A stretch of 51,015 nucleotides of DNA. It comes from Tissierellia bacterium (lineage in GTDB: Bacteria; Bacillota; Clostridia; Tissierellales; Tissierellaceae). Made by a program: the position numbers and the translations under genes. The first letter of the stretch is position 1; each line of letters opens with the position of its first letter. The notes below the pieces were generated by a model. That model saw nothing but the letters and a program-made list of their open reading frames with translations, was not told the origin of the DNA and searched no databases. This document shows, piece by piece, positions 1-11,083 of this stretch. The DNA is taken from the NCBI GenBank assembly GCA_012735245.1, contig JAAYHU010000044.1:1-51015 (forward strand). The letters run 5' to 3'.

Positions 1-31
1 CGTCCTGAGCCAGGATCAAACTCTCATTTAA
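1..31 (-). rRNA. rrs: 16S rRNA gene, 5' end only
   Basis: Read on the minus strand, the first bases give AGAGTTTGATCCTGGCTCAG, the universal 5' end of bacterial 16S rRNA. The gene runs off the left edge, so only about 30 nt are present. The mature 5' end is placed by analogy, about 7 nt upstream of AGAGTTTGATC, and could be off by a few bases. The operon is transcribed away from oriC, as expected for rRNA operons. Confidence 0.95.
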
Positions 32-132
32 AAAGTTTGATTAGCTCTTATTGTTTAACTCAAAGTCTCACACTGTTTAGTTGTCTTGGTTCATTAGATT
101 ATTAAGGCCTCTCCTTGAGAGGTCACCTAATT

Positions 133-161
133 ATCATAACAAATTTTGATTTAATTGTCAA
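133..161 (-). promoter_or_regulatory. rrn promoter P2 (proximal)
   Basis: The minus strand reads TTGACA, a 17-nt spacer, then TATGAT. Upstream of the -35 are A-tracts (about 162-190) resembling an UP element. Transcription would start near 126, leaving a leader of roughly 95 nt before 16S. That leader contains a hairpin with CCTCTC/GAGAGG arms at about 109-124. Confidence 0.88.
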
Positions 162-209
162 CTGGTTTTTTTTGTCATTTTTTGTTGTTTGTTTCAGTCG
201 ACCTTTATC

Positions 210-238
210 ATATTACTCCCTTTTTTATTAATTGTCAA
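210..238 (-). promoter_or_regulatory. rrn promoter P1 (distal)
   Basis: The minus strand reads TTGACA, a 17-nt spacer, then TAATAT. A/T-tracts immediately upstream (about 239-262) resemble an UP element. Together with the proximal copy this forms the tandem promoter arrangement typical of Firmicutes rRNA operons. The stretch between here and the sigB stop (239-358) holds no gene that I can see. Confidence 0.85.
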
Positions 239-358
239 TACCTTTTTTAAAAAAGTTTTAAAGACTTAGTTTCTAATAAACCTTTTTACTTGTTGATTTT
301 AACTTAATAAATATATTAAAAGGCCATAATCTGCTGCAAAAATTTCCACTGACAACTA

Positions 359-1150
359 TTACATCATGGTCTTTTCTAATTCCTTTCTTAGTTTCTCCAA
401 AACTTTTTTTTCTATTCTTGAAACTGTCATTTGGGATATATTTAATGACTTTGCTATGGCAACCTGGGTTTTTTTGTTGATGTATCTATCTATTAATATT
501 TGTTTTTCTACATCATTTAGTTTTTCCATTGTTCTTAATAAAAAATCATTATTTTCTATTTTATTAAAATAATGGTCTTCTTCTCCAATAAGATCGGATA
601 GGTTCACATCTTTGTCATCATTATTTGAATCGTAGGTTATATCAAGAGACTGGGGAGTATATACTTTGCTTGCTTCCATAGCTTCTAAGACTTCTTCTAC
701 AGTAGAGTCTAAGTAGTTTGCTATATCCTCCACTGTGGGAGATCTCTGTAGTTTTTGAGATAGATGGATTTTAGCATTGTTTATTTTCTTTGATAGTTCT
801 TGTATTCTACGAGGTACCCTAATGGTCCAACCCTTATCTCTAAAGTATTTCTTTATTTCGCCTATAATAGTTGGTGTAGCAAAACTAGAGAATTCATAAC
901 CCTTATCTACATCGTATCTATCTATGGCATATATAAGACCGATACAAGCTACTTGAAATATATCGTCGTATTCTATTCCCCTATTGGCATACTTTTTAGA
1001 TAAAATCTCTGCTATATATAGGTGTTTTTCTATTAACTTATCTCTAATTTTTTTGTCCTTACTTTTACTATAGGCCATAAAAAGGTTTTTTATTTCCTCT
1101 TTTTCTTTCAATTCCTTATTTTCCATATCATCTACTGCATTGACGGTCAT
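359..1150 (-). CDS. sigB: RNA polymerase sigma factor, SigB type
   Basis: A 263-residue sigma-70 family factor of the SigB/SigF/SigG group. Region 2 spans about residues 35-105, including YDDIFQVACIGLIYAIDRYD and FATPTIIGEIKKYFRDKGW. Region 3 begins at VPRRIQEL. Region 4 has a C-terminal helix-turn-helix around ISQMTVSRIEKKVLEKL. The VPRRI and LQRSP signatures favour SigB over the sporulation factor SigF. The ATG overlaps the TGA of the anti-sigma gene (ATGA), indicating translational coupling in a three-gene partner-switching operon. It should direct RNA polymerase to a stress or stationary-phase regulon when released from the anti-sigma factor. An alternative start at Met9 lacks a better ribosome site. 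Confidence 0.9.
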   Translation of the reverse strand: MTVNAVDDMENKELKEKEEIKNLFMAYSKSKDKKIRDKLIEKHLYIAEILSKKYANRGIEYDDIFQVACIGLIYAIDRYDVDKGYEFSSFATPTIIGEIKKYFRDKGWTIRVPRRIQELSKKINNAKIHLSQKLQRSPTVEDIANYLDSTVEEVLEAMEASKVYTPQSLDITYDSNNDDKDVNLSDLIGEEDHYFNKIENNDFLLRTMEKLNDVEKQILIDRYINKKTQVAIAKSLNISQMTVSRIEKKVLEKLRKELEKTMM

Positions 1151-1533
1151 TGATTATCATCCTCTATATATTTTATCATTTCTATACCCTTCTCATTAAA
1201 CATAACTTCATCCATTAAGGACTTAATAATCAACAAACCTAGTTCCCTTTCTTTCTTTTCATCTAATAGATCAGGTATGTCTTCCTTGACCCCTGAAACT
1301 GTAATAGACAGCTTATTTTCTTCTATCTGAAAAACTAATGATATTTCGTCTTCTTCACTAAAGTTTAGTGAGTTTATACAGGCCTCTCCTATGGACACCT
1401 TTATGTCTTCTATTTCATCTATAGTTAGGGCCATGTTATAAGCTATTCCTGAGGCTGTTAATCTAACTAAGCTGATATAACTAGGTTTTTTAGGAATATT
1501 TAATCTAACTATATCCTTATTCACTATCTTCAC
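1147..1533 (-). CDS. rsbW: Anti-sigma factor / serine kinase, RsbW type
   Basis: A 128-residue GHKL-fold protein. The N-box is recognisable around residues 44-57 (EDIKVSIGEACINSLNF, Glu50 and Asn54). A degenerate G-box region sits near residues 95-103 (RELGLLII). The family binds and inhibits its sigma factor and phosphorylates the STAS antagonist on serine, using ATP. The gene overlaps its upstream neighbour (1517-1533) and its downstream neighbour (ATGA), so all three products are probably made together. No phosphatase (RsbU, RsbP or SpoIIE type) is visible in this window, so the signal input must come from elsewhere. Confidence 0.87.
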   Translation of the reverse strand: MKIVNKDIVRLNIPKKPSYISLVRLTASGIAYNMALTIDEIEDIKVSIGEACINSLNFSEEDEISLVFQIEENKLSITVSGVKEDIPDLLDEKKERELGLLIIKSLMDEVMFNEKGIEMIKYIEDDNQ

Positions 1534-1846
1534 CCCGTATAATGAATAACTTGTCCAACTCTGTTATATCGAAAATCTTTCTTATATTTGGCTTTACATT
1601 TGATAAATATATTTTAAAATCATCTTCCTTAAGCTTTTTCAATATGGATATTAAGGCTCCCAAGCCTGTACTATCAATATAGGTTAAATTCTTTCCGTCG
1701 ATAACTATATCTGTTCGATTGCTATCAAAATATTTTAAAACTTCTTCTTTAAATTTTGAAGATGTATATATGTCTATTTCTCCTTGCGGAAAAAACAACC
1801 ACTTGTTTTCTTTTTCATCAAAAATAACTTCAACAGTTAATGACAT
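1517..1846 (-). CDS. rsbV: Anti-sigma factor antagonist, RsbV type (STAS domain)
   Basis: A 109-residue single STAS-domain protein. The conserved phosphorylation loop is LTYIDSTGLGAL, with Ser59 as the likely phospho-acceptor. Unphosphorylated, such proteins bind the RsbW kinase and free the sigma factor. The start has a strong AAAGGAGG site about 8 nt upstream. It is the first gene of the module, and its 3' end overlaps the kinase gene by 17 nt. Confidence 0.88.
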   Translation of the reverse strand: MSLTVEVIFDEKENKWLFFPQGEIDIYTSSKFKEEVLKYFDSNRTDIVIDGKNLTYIDSTGLGALISILKKLKEDDFKIYLSNVKPNIRKIFDITELDKLFIIRGEDSE

Positions 1847-1881
1847 TTATCAAAACCTCCTTTACAGTCTGGATATATATA

Positions 1882-1910
1882 ATTTTATAATAAAATTCTA
1901 TTAATGTAAA
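1882..1910 (-). promoter_or_regulatory. Candidate sigma-A promoter for the rsbV-rsbW-sigB operon
   Basis: The minus strand reads TTTACA, 17 nt, TAAAAT, about 35 nt upstream of the rsbV start. I saw no clear SigB-type promoter (GTTTAA-N13-GGGTAT) here, so autoregulation is not supported by this stretch. Confidence 0.5.
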
Positions 1911-1965
1911 GTAATATAGTAGGATTTGCATAAAAAGTAGGATTTTACTATACCTTCCTATACTT

Positions 1966-2012
1966 TATAAAAAATCCTTATCATTAGTTAAGGAACTAAT
2001 GATAAGGATTTT
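1966..2012 (-). terminator. gyrA terminator, perfect 19-bp hairpin
   Basis: Arms at 1971-1989 and 1994-2012 are perfectly complementary around a 4-nt loop. On the minus strand the stem is followed by a T-rich run. It lies directly behind the gyrA stop and separates gyrBA transcription from the sigB module. Confidence 0.9.
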
Positions 2013-2016
2013 AGAA

Positions 2017-4440
2017 TTAATCATCTTCAACATATCTTGCAACGGCTACTACTTTATCATCTTCCATCTTCATCAAGGTTACCCCTTGGGTAGCCCTGCC
2101 CATTAAGGAAACATCCTTAGCAACAATCCTAATGATAGTACCAGTCATGGAAATCATCATGATTTCATCATTGTCATCTACTACTTTGGCAGAAACTATA
2201 TTACCTGTTTTGGGTTTTATATTGTAAGTTATTAAACCTTTTCCGCCTCTTTTTTGGGTTTTATATTCTTCTAGGGGAGTTCTTTTTCCAAATCCATTTT
2301 CTGATATAACTAAGAGGCTTTTTCCTTCTTCAACTAGTTCCATGGTAACTACTTCATCGCCTTCATTTAAAGTAATAGCTTTAACTCCCATGGCAGTCCT
2401 GCCCATTTCCCTTACGTCTTTTTCATCAAATCTAATGGACATGCCTTTTTTAGTTACTACTATTATTTCCCTGTTGCCATCTGTTTTTCGAACTGCAATT
2501 AACTCATCATCTTCTCTTAAACCAATGGCAATTAGACCATTTCTTCTTATATTTTCAAATTCTTCTAGCTTAGTCTTTTTAATGGTACCTTTTTTAGTAA
2601 TTATTATTAAGTTTTCTTCCTTTGTATTTTTATTTATAGGAATTATTGAATTTACTTTTTCATCTCCTGATATATTCAATAGATTTACTATTGCAGTTCC
2701 CCTAGCCTGTCTACTTCCTTCAGGTATTTCATAAGCCTTTAAAGAGTATACCTTGCCCTTATTAGTAAAGAAAAGTATAGTATCGTGGGTGGAAGTAATG
2801 TATAGGTCCTCTACAAAGTCTTCATCCCTCGTAGTTAGAGCTATTATACCCTTGCCTCCCCTTCTTTGGGTCTTATAGGTACTTTCTGGAGTCCTCTTTA
2901 TATATCCAAAATGGGTTAATGTAATTACTACATCTTCTTCTTCAATTATATCCTCAATTTCTATTTCCTCTGCAGAATGCATAATTCTAGTTCTTCTCTC
3001 ATCTCCGTATTTTTCCTTTATTTCTAATAGTTCATTCTTTATAATATCGTATACTAGTCTTTCATTAGCTAGTATTTCCTTTAGCCTATTTATTTCTTTA
3101 ATTAGTGCTTCATATTCTTCTTCTAGTTTTTCCCTCTCTAGGCCAGTAAGCCTTCTCAATCTCATATCTAATATTGCTTGAGATTGCCTGTCTGATAATC
3201 CAAATCTCTCCATTAAAGCTTCCTTGGCCATGGCCTCAGTTTTTGAAGACCTGATTATTTTAATTACCTCATCTATATTATCTAAGGCAATCTTTAAACC
3301 TTCTATGATATGGGCTCTATCTTCAGCCTTTTTTAATTCAAACTGGGTCCTCCTAGTAATAACTACCTTTTGATGGTCAATGTAATGGGTTAACATTTGC
3401 TTTAAGTCTAATATCTTTGGTTCCCCATTTACCAAGGCAAGCATGATTATTCCAAAGGTAGTTTGAAGCTGAGTATATTTGTATAGGTTGTTTAAAACTA
3501 CATTTGGATTTGCATCCCTCTTTATTTCAATAACAATCCTCATACCCTCTTTATCTGATTCATCCCTTAAATCAGATATGCCTTCAATTTTTTTATCCCT
3601 TACATATTCAGCAATTTTTTCAATTAAACTAGCCTTATTAACCTGGTAGGGTATTTCTGTTACAACAATCCTGTATCTTCCTTTTTTTGCTTCTTCTATT
3701 TCAGCCACTGCCCTAACTGTTATTTTACCCCTGCCTGTTTTATAGGCTGTTTTAATTCCGTCTTTTCCCATTATATGGGCACCAGTAGGAAAATCTGGCC
3801 CCTTTATTACAGTCATTAAATCATCTATACTTGCATCTGGGTTATCTATTAACATGACAATACCATCTATTGCCTCCCCTAAATTGTGGGGAGGTATATT
3901 AGTTGCCATACCTACTGCTATACCTGAGGATCCATTGACTAGGAGATTTGGAAATCTACTTGGTAGTACTACAGGCTCCTTCAATGTTTCATCAAAGTTT
4001 GGTCTAAAATCTATGGTATCCTTATCTATATCCCTTAACATTTCAGTTGCAAGCCTAGTCATTCTAGCTTCTGTATAACGCATGGCTGCTGCTTCGTCTC
4101 CATCTATGGAGCCAAAGTTTCCATGGCCATCTACTAGAGGGTATCTTATATTGAAATCCTGTGCAAGCCTAACCATGGCATCATATACTGATGAGTCTCC
4201 ATGAGGATGATACTTACCCAGTACATCCCCTACAACCCTAGCAGACTTCCTATACTGTTTATCTGGGCCCATGCCCAGCTCATCCATAGCGTAGATTATT
4301 CTCCTGTGAACAGGCTTTAATCCATCCCTTACATCAGGTAAAGCACGACTCATGATAACACTCATAGAATAATCCAAGTAGGATTTTTTCATTTCATCTT
4401 CTATATTTATTTCTACAATATTACCTAATTCTTTATCCAT
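2017..4440 (-). CDS. gyrA: DNA gyrase subunit A
   Basis: Breakage-reunion subunit of the type IIA topoisomerase that introduces negative supercoils. At 807 residues it is close to the usual length. The catalytic tyrosine is Tyr122 ([10 protein letters not shown]). The quinolone-determining region reads [13 protein letters not shown], with Ser83 and Asp87 in the sensitive-type state. The C-terminal beta-pinwheel carries the GyrA box QRRGGKG in the [11 protein letters not shown] context, which separates it from ParC. The ATG has GAGGTGA upstream. It lies 9 nt behind gyrB and is surely co-transcribed with it. Confidence 0.98.
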   Translation of the reverse strand: MDKELGNIVEINIEDEMKKSYLDYSMSVIMSRALPDVRDGLKPVHRRIIYAMDELGMGPDKQYRKSARVVGDVLGKYHPHGDSSVYDAMVRLAQDFNIRYPLVDGHGNFGSIDGDEAAAMRYTEARMTRLATEMLRDIDKDTIDFRPNFDETLKEPVVLPSRFPNLLVNGSSGIAVGMATNIPPHNLGEAIDGIVMLIDNPDASIDDLMTVIKGPDFPTGAHIMGKDGIKTAYKTGRGKITVRAVAEIEEAKKGRYRIVVTEIPYQVNKASLIEKIAEYVRDKKIEGISDLRDESDKEGMRIVIEIKRDANPNVVLNNLYKYTQLQTTFGIIMLALVNGEPKILDLKQMLTHYIDHQKVVITRRTQFELKKAEDRAHIIEGLKIALDNIDEVIKIIRSSKTEAMAKEALMERFGLSDRQSQAILDMRLRRLTGLEREKLEEEYEALIKEINRLKEILANERLVYDIIKNELLEIKEKYGDERRTRIMHSAEEIEIEDIIEEEDVVITLTHFGYIKRTPESTYKTQRRGGKGIIALTTRDEDFVEDLYITSTHDTILFFTNKGKVYSLKAYEIPEGSRQARGTAIVNLLNISGDEKVNSIIPINKNTKEENLIIITKKGTIKKTKLEEFENIRRNGLIAIGLREDDELIAVRKTDGNREIIVVTKKGMSIRFDEKDVREMGRTAMGVKAITLNEGDEVVTMELVEEGKSLLVISENGFGKRTPLEEYKTQKRGGKGLITYNIKPKTGNIVSAKVVDDNDEIMMISMTGTIIRIVAKDVSLMGRATQGVTLMKMEDDKVVAVARYVEDD

Positions 4441-4449
4441 ACTTCACCT

Positions 4450-6387
<1,938 letters not shown>

Positions 6388-6412
6388 CTAAATCTAAAGA
6401 TTAATCTTATGA

Positions 6413-7522
6413 TTAATATTGTTTTGATATTTGACCATTTTCTATATAAAATATGGATTTATCCATACCTTCCATTCCCTTTAAATCTATTGAATCTGTA
6501 GTGGTAATTATGGTCTGCATATTTTTAAAGGATTTAATTAAGTAGTTTTTCCTTTCCATATCTAATTCTGAAAAAACATCATCTAATAGTAGTACTGGAA
6601 AATGGCCTCTTTGATTTTTTATCAGTTCAACTTCAGATAATTTTATGGACAATACAGCAGTTCTCTGCTGCCCTTGAGACCCAAAGGTTTTTAAGTCCCT
6701 ATTATTTATACTTATTAATATATCGTCTCTATGGGGACCCAATTCAGTTGAACCTAAGTCTATATCCTTGCTCATATTATTCTTAAGATCTTCTTTATAT
6801 TTTTTCTCCATTTCTAATTTGTTTTCTAATATTTTTATATTTGTATTGTAATGTAAGTTTAAGTTTTCATTATCTGAAGTTAATTTTTTGTGAATAGTAT
6901 TTACTATGCCTGAAAGTTCCTCTATATATTTTTTTCTCTCTAAAATTATGTCCGTTCCTATTTTAGCCAGCTGCAAGTCAAATACTTCCAACAATTCTTC
7001 TAAATTTGATTGAAATTTATTTAATTTCAATAAATTATTCCTTTGGTATAGGATTTTATTGTACCTACTTAAATTGAAATTATATACAGGTTTTATTTGA
7101 GATATTTCACTGTCTAGAAAAGATCTCCTTTCCTGGGGCCCCCCTTTTACTAATTTTAAATCATCTGGAGAAAAAGCCACAATATTTAACCCACTATATA
7201 GTTCTTTTTGGTTTTTTAATTCCCTCTTATTTATCCTAATCCTCTTTGGTTTGTTTATTTCTAACTTTATTTCAATAAACTTCTCACTTTCACCTATACC
7301 TATATCTGCACCTATATAGGCCTGACTTTTATTCAAATTTATTATTTCTTTATCCCTATTGGTTCTAAAAGATCTCCCAGTGGCACACATGAAAATTGCT
7401 TCCAATAGGTTAGTCTTTCCTTGGGCATTTTTACCTATGAATATATTTATCCTTTTATTAAAATCCATGGACAGATTATAGTAGTTTCTGAAATTTATTA
7501 GTCTTATGTTTTTTACATACAA
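6413..7522 (-). CDS. recF: DNA replication/repair protein RecF
   Basis: An SMC-like ABC ATPase that helps load RecA at single-strand gaps. Walker A is GKNAQGKT at residues 30-37. The signature region STELGPHRDD and Walker B VLLLDDVFSELD lie toward the C-terminus. I chose a TTG start at 7522, giving MYVKNIRLINFRNYY, because it lies 8 nt behind AAGGAG and matches the conserved RecF N-terminus (M-Y-[IV]). A GTG three codons earlier sits directly on the ribosome site. The product is 369 residues. It lies between the S4 gene and gyrB in the dnaN-recF-gyrBA transcription unit. Confidence 0.95.
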   Translation of the reverse strand: MYVKNIRLINFRNYYNLSMDFNKRINIFIGKNAQGKTNLLEAIFMCATGRSFRTNRDKEIINLNKSQAYIGADIGIGESEKFIEIKLEINKPKRIRINKRELKNQKELYSGLNIVAFSPDDLKLVKGGPQERRSFLDSEISQIKPVYNFNLSRYNKILYQRNNLLKLNKFQSNLEELLEVFDLQLAKIGTDIILERKKYIEELSGIVNTIHKKLTSDNENLNLHYNTNIKILENKLEMEKKYKEDLKNNMSKDIDLGSTELGPHRDDILISINNRDLKTFGSQGQQRTAVLSIKLSEVELIKNQRGHFPVLLLDDVFSELDMERKNYLIKSFKNMQTIITTTDSIDLKGMEGMDKSIFYIENGQISKQY

Positions 7523-7545
7523 TAAAAACACTCCTTAAGGAAAAG

Positions 7546-7755
7546 TTAAATTATTTTATATAGACCATATCCTTCTACTTCTATTACGTCATCTTTCCTT
7601 ATTTTTTTACCTCTTTCATAGGCCACTTCATTATTTACCCTTACTATACCTTCTTTTATGATCATCTTTGCCTGTCCACCAGTTTGAGCTATGCCTATTA
7701 ATTTCAATAGTTGATCCAATTTTATATATTCGGTTTCAATAGATATTTTTTTCAT
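7546..7755 (-). CDS. yaaA: S4-domain RNA-binding protein (YaaA/RlbA type)
   Basis: A 69-residue protein made almost entirely of one S4 RNA-binding domain. The core is IKLDQLLKLIGIAQTGGQAK, followed by the VRVNNEVAYERGKKIRKDD strand-loop. This small gene is conserved between dnaN and recF in Firmicutes. Its B. subtilis counterpart has been linked to ribosome assembly, which is family knowledge only. An AAGGAGAGAT site precedes the ATG. Confidence 0.9.
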   Translation of the reverse strand: MKKISIETEYIKLDQLLKLIGIAQTGGQAKMIIKEGIVRVNNEVAYERGKKIRKDDVIEVEGYGLYKII

Positions 7756-7767
7756 CTATATCTCTCC

Positions 7768-8874
7768 TTAGAAATCTTCATGAGCTAGACGAACGGGAAG
7801 AACTAAGTAAATATAGTTTTCATCTTGTACAGAATTTACAATACATGGATTTAATTCACCCATGAAATTTAACTGTATTTCTTCAGAATCAATTACCTTA
7901 ATTCCCTCCAATAAATATCTAGAGTTAAATGCTATGTTTACATCATCTCCTTCAATTTCTGCATCTACTATTTCATTTACATCTCCTATTTCTGAATTGG
8001 ATTTTACAAAAATCTTTCCTTCTTTCAAGCTTAATTTGATTAAATTAGCCTTTTCTTCCTTTGCAAGTAGTGATGCTCTCTCTAAACTATCTTGGAAGGA
8101 CTTCCTATTTACTATGGCAGAAGTTTTATGTTCTTTTCTTATAATTTCCATATAATTGAAAAACTGTCCTTCTAATAACCTTGAATATACTGTAGTATCT
8201 CCAATATTAAATATTACATGATTCTGTGTTGCAAAAACAGTAATATTGTCCTCATCTTCTTCAATAATTTTATTTAATTCATTTAATGTCCTTCCTGGGA
8301 TTATTATTTTTATGTCTAAATCTGAATTTGAAGGTATCTTTCTTAAAGCTAGCCTATAGCCATCAAGTGCAACAAAGGAAATATTATTATCATTTAATTC
8401 AAGTAAAACTCCTGTTAAATATGGCCTTGTATCATCTTGGGATGTGGCAAAAACCGTTTGCCTAATGGCAGATTTAAATAAGTCCTTTGGTAATTGGAAG
8501 GTATCTTTACCCAATAGTATTGGTAAGTTAGGGTATTCCTTAGAGGAAGATCCCAAGATATTAAATTCGGAGTTTTCACACTTTATATTTATGTTGTTAT
8601 TTTCTACATCTATATATATAGGGGCATCTGGTAGCTTTCTTATTATATCACCAAAGATTCTAGAATTAACTACTATTGAGCCTTCTTTTTCTATTTCACA
8701 GTCTAAATAAGTCTCTATTCCTATATCTAAATCTGTTCCAACTATTTTTAAACGACCCTTAGTGGTCTCCAATAACAATCCATCTAAAATTGGCAAAGTA
8801 GCCCTGGAAGATATACCTTTTTGGGCTATATTTATGTGTTTAGATAAATCTCTTTGATTAACTTTAAGTTTCAT
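7768..8874 (-). CDS. dnaN: DNA polymerase III sliding clamp, beta subunit
   Basis: A 368-residue processivity clamp with three repeated clamp folds, the usual length for Firmicutes. The N-terminus MKLKVNQRDLSKHINIAQKG and the C-terminus ending near YIYLVLPVR are typical. A strong AAGGAGG lies about 7 nt before the ATG. It is the first gene downstream of the dnaA-dnaN part of oriC and probably heads the dnaN-yaaA-recF-gyrBA run. Confidence 0.97.
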   Translation of the reverse strand: MKLKVNQRDLSKHINIAQKGISSRATLPILDGLLLETTKGRLKIVGTDLDIGIETYLDCEIEKEGSIVVNSRIFGDIIRKLPDAPIYIDVENNNINIKCENSEFNILGSSSKEYPNLPILLGKDTFQLPKDLFKSAIRQTVFATSQDDTRPYLTGVLLELNDNNISFVALDGYRLALRKIPSNSDLDIKIIIPGRTLNELNKIIEEDEDNITVFATQNHVIFNIGDTTVYSRLLEGQFFNYMEIIRKEHKTSAIVNRKSFQDSLERASLLAKEEKANLIKLSLKEGKIFVKSNSEIGDVNEIVDAEIEGDDVNIAFNSRYLLEGIKVIDSEEIQLNFMGELNPCIVNSVQDENYIYLVLPVRLAHEDF

Positions 8875-8898
8875 TTGTATCCTCCTTTTTCTAGAAAT

Positions 8899-9038
8899 AG
8901 AAAGAATATAATATATAGTAGTAATAGTAGTAGGGCCTGTTATTATGTGGATAACTTATTTTAATGGGAAATATCTTATATTTTTAAGATTTAATAACAT
9001 GTGGATAAGTCTTGAAATAAAAAATAAAGATATCCACA
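8899..9038. other. oriC: oriC, dnaA-dnaN part: DnaA boxes, DnaA-trio tract and AT-rich unwinding site
   Basis: TGTGGATAA boxes lie at 8946-8954 and 9000-9008, with a one-mismatch box at 9030-9038 (ATATCCACA). Next to the first box is a GC patch (GGGCC, 8933-8937). It is followed by the triplet run TAG TAG TAA TAG TAG TAG at 8916-8933 and an AT-rich stretch at 8899-8915. Box, GC patch, DnaA-trios and AT-rich DNA in this order match the B. subtilis unwinding site, which also lies between dnaA and dnaN. Open-complex formation here is inferred. Confidence 0.85.
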
Positions 9039-9046
9039 TAACATAA

Positions 9047-10381
9047 TTAACCTTCTTTTAATTGCTTTATCATATCTTCAATTTTTCTTTTCAGCTCAGG
9101 GTTTTCCTTTATATCGGCAGATATCTTATCATAGGCATGTATTACCGTTGTATGGTCCCTGCCTCCAAACTCATCTCCTATTTTAGGCAAAGAAAGGTCT
9201 GTTAACTCCCTAGTCAGATACATTGCAATCTGCCTTGGATATGCAATTGCCCTAGTTCTTTTCTTAGAATTAAAATCTTCAATTTTAATCTTAAAGTTTT
9301 TAGATACAATTTCCTTTATTGAATCTACTGTTATTTCTACCACTTTATTAGTTGATAATATATCCTTCAGGGCTTCTTCTGCAAGTTCAACTGTAATATC
9401 TGAGTTAGTTAAAGAAGAATAAGCAACTACCCTAATTAGGGCACCTTCAAGTTCCCTAATATTTGATTCTATCTTTGATGCTATATATAGCATTACATCA
9501 TCATTAACTTTAATATTTTCAACATTTGCCTTTTTCCTTAAAATTGCTATTCTCGTTTCTAAATCTGGTGGTTGGATGTCTGCAATAAGACCCCATTCAA
9601 ATCTGGACCTTAGCCTATCCTCTAAGGTTGGAATCTCCTTAGGCGGCCTATCGCTGGAAATTATAATCTGTTTATTGGCTTCATGTAGTGCATTAAAGGT
9701 GTGGAAGAATTCTTCCTGAGTTCCCTCTTTACCTGCTATAAATTGAATATCATCTATTAATAGGACATCTACATTTCTATATTTGTTCCTAAATTCTTCA
9801 TTCCTATATTCCCTGATGGAGTTTATTAGTTCATTGGTAAATTTTTCAGATGAAACATAGACTACCTTAGTTGATGGATTCTGATTGAGAATGTAATGGC
9901 CTATGGCATGCATTAGATGGGTCTTGCCTAAACCAACACCACCATATATGAATAGAGGGTTGTAGGCTTGAGCAGGAGCTTCTGCTACTGCTAGGGAGGC
10001 AGCATGGGCAAACCTGTTACTATTTCCAATTACAAAGGTATCGAAGGTATATTTAGGATTTAATTGTGCTCTTTGGTTGTTTTCAATATTTTCCTGCACA
10101 ATAGATTGTCCAATATTTAAGGAATATTCTTCACCAGGTATTATAAACTGAACATTGTAATCTTTTTTTGTAACGTGCTTAACTGCATTTTTAATTAAAT
10201 TTAAATATCTGCCTACTAGGATACCTTTGGTGAATTCATTAGGTGCTGCCAATATGATTGTATCAGACGAAATGCTGATAGGTTCGATAGTTTTTAGCCA
10301 GGTATTAAAACTGACTTCTGTAAGCTCTACTTTCATTAGATTTAGAACCTGATCCCATATACTATGTAAGTCTGAAGACAT
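9047..10381 (-). CDS. dnaA: Chromosomal replication initiator protein DnaA
   Basis: An AAA+ initiator of 444 residues. Domain I is [22 protein letters not shown]. The AAA+ core has Walker [10 protein letters not shown] and Walker [12 protein letters not shown]. The domain IV DNA-binding signature is [11 protein letters not shown]. The start at 10381 (MSSDLHSIW) is preceded by TAGGAGGT about 7 nt upstream. A longer frame reaching 10438 has no ribosome site and an implausible Phe-rich extension. The gene is flanked on both sides by DnaA-box clusters, so it is probably autoregulated. Confidence 0.97.
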   Translation of the reverse strand: MSSDLHSIWDQVLNLMKVELTEVSFNTWLKTIEPISISSDTIILAAPNEFTKGILVGRYLNLIKNAVKHVTKKDYNVQFIIPGEEYSLNIGQSIVQENIENNQRAQLNPKYTFDTFVIGNSNRFAHAASLAVAEAPAQAYNPLFIYGGVGLGKTHLMHAIGHYILNQNPSTKVVYVSSEKFTNELINSIREYRNEEFRNKYRNVDVLLIDDIQFIAGKEGTQEEFFHTFNALHEANKQIIISSDRPPKEIPTLEDRLRSRFEWGLIADIQPPDLETRIAILRKKANVENIKVNDDVMLYIASKIESNIRELEGALIRVVAYSSLTNSDITVELAEEALKDILSTNKVVEITVDSIKEIVSKNFKIKIEDFNSKKRTRAIAYPRQIAMYLTRELTDLSLPKIGDEFGGRDHTTVIHAYDKISADIKENPELKRKIEDMIKQLKEG

Positions 10382-10438
10382 AAAATTACCTCCTATATAT
10401 ATAGAAAAATTATTGCCAATAAAGAAAAAAATAAACAA

Positions 10439-10836
10439 TTTCTTAGAAAATATCCAGAGACTTATCCACAGGAAGGATAAAAAAATTAAAAATATTGTAA
10501 GCTTAGTTTATAAAAATGATTTGTGGATAAAATCTTAATAATATGTTATTTAAGCAGGGGCCTATTAAAATATTAAACATATCAACAATATGTAGACAAA
10601 AAAAATGTGGATAATTATTATTTGCATATTAGATTTTATGTGTTTTTCATAAAAATCTAAAAGTTATACACAATTTATCCACATCCTGTGAATAAATTTA
10701 TTCTGTTGATAAAGTTATTAAAATTATCCACATATATAACTATAATAACAGAAAACAAAAATAGATTCAATAAATTTATCCACAAGATTAACAAAATGTT
10801 AATAACTTTTATGTTTTTCCTTATTGGTGAAATTTC
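10439..10836. other. oriC: oriC, dnaA-rpmH part: DnaA-box cluster
   Basis: This gene-free, AT-rich stretch holds many DnaA boxes. Perfect TTATCCACA/TGTGGATAA copies lie at 10462-10470, 10522-10530, 10606-10614, 10675-10683, 10724-10732 and 10776-10784. Variants lie at 10664-10672 (TTATACACA), 10687-10695 (TGTGAATAA) and 10704-10712 (TGTTGATAA). Orientation is mixed and the density is highest at 10664-10732. It is the upstream half of a bipartite origin, and gene orientation flips here. The dnaA promoter must lie within it, but I could not fix its position. Confidence 0.93.
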
Positions 10837-10865
10837 TTGACATATTCTTTATAAATAAATATAAT
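10837..10865 (+). promoter_or_regulatory. rpmH promoter
   Basis: TTGACA, 17-nt spacer, TATAAT: a perfect sigma-A consensus, about 84 nt upstream of the rpmH start. It should drive rpmH and, by read-through, rnpA and later genes. Confidence 0.92.
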
Positions 10866-10948
10866 CATTAGTAGTATTTGTGTTTCAATATAGAAAACTC
10901 CATGTTATTTATATATTGATGCTACCTAATTAAAGGAGGTGTTTTTTT

Positions 10949-11083
10949 ATGAAAAGGACTTATCAACCAAAAAGAAAACAAAGAAGTAGAGAACATGGGT
11001 TTAGAAAAAGAATGAGAACTAGATCAGGTAGAGCAATTATTAAAGCTAGAAGAAGAAAAGGAAGAAAGAGATTAACTGCATAA
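10949..11083 (+). CDS. rpmH: 50S ribosomal protein L34
   Basis: A 44-residue, very Arg/Lys-rich protein starting [20 protein letters not shown] and ending RKGRKRLTA, the standard L34 sequence and length. The start has AAAGGAGGTG about 8 nt upstream. It is the first gene to the right of oriC and the conserved neighbour of rnpA. Confidence 0.97.
   Translation: MKRTYQPKRKQRSREHGFRKRMRTRSGRAIIKARRRKGRKRLTA

Noticed and set aside
359-1846. Sporulation spoIIAA-spoIIAB-sigF operon
   Set aside because: The same gene order applies, but the sigma factor carries the SigB-type VPRRI and LQRSP segments. SigB fits better; phylogeny would settle it.
2342-2734. Open frame of 130 codons on the plus strand opposite gyrA, and similar long antisense frames elsewhere (e.g. 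40291-40635 opposite the ATPase)
   Set aside because: They lie wholly opposite conserved genes, lack ribosome sites, and have the Ser/Phe/Leu-rich composition of antisense shadows.
10591-10599. TGTAGACAA as another DnaA box
   Set aside because: It has two mismatches to TGTGGATAA, including the conserved central bases, so it was left out of the box list.
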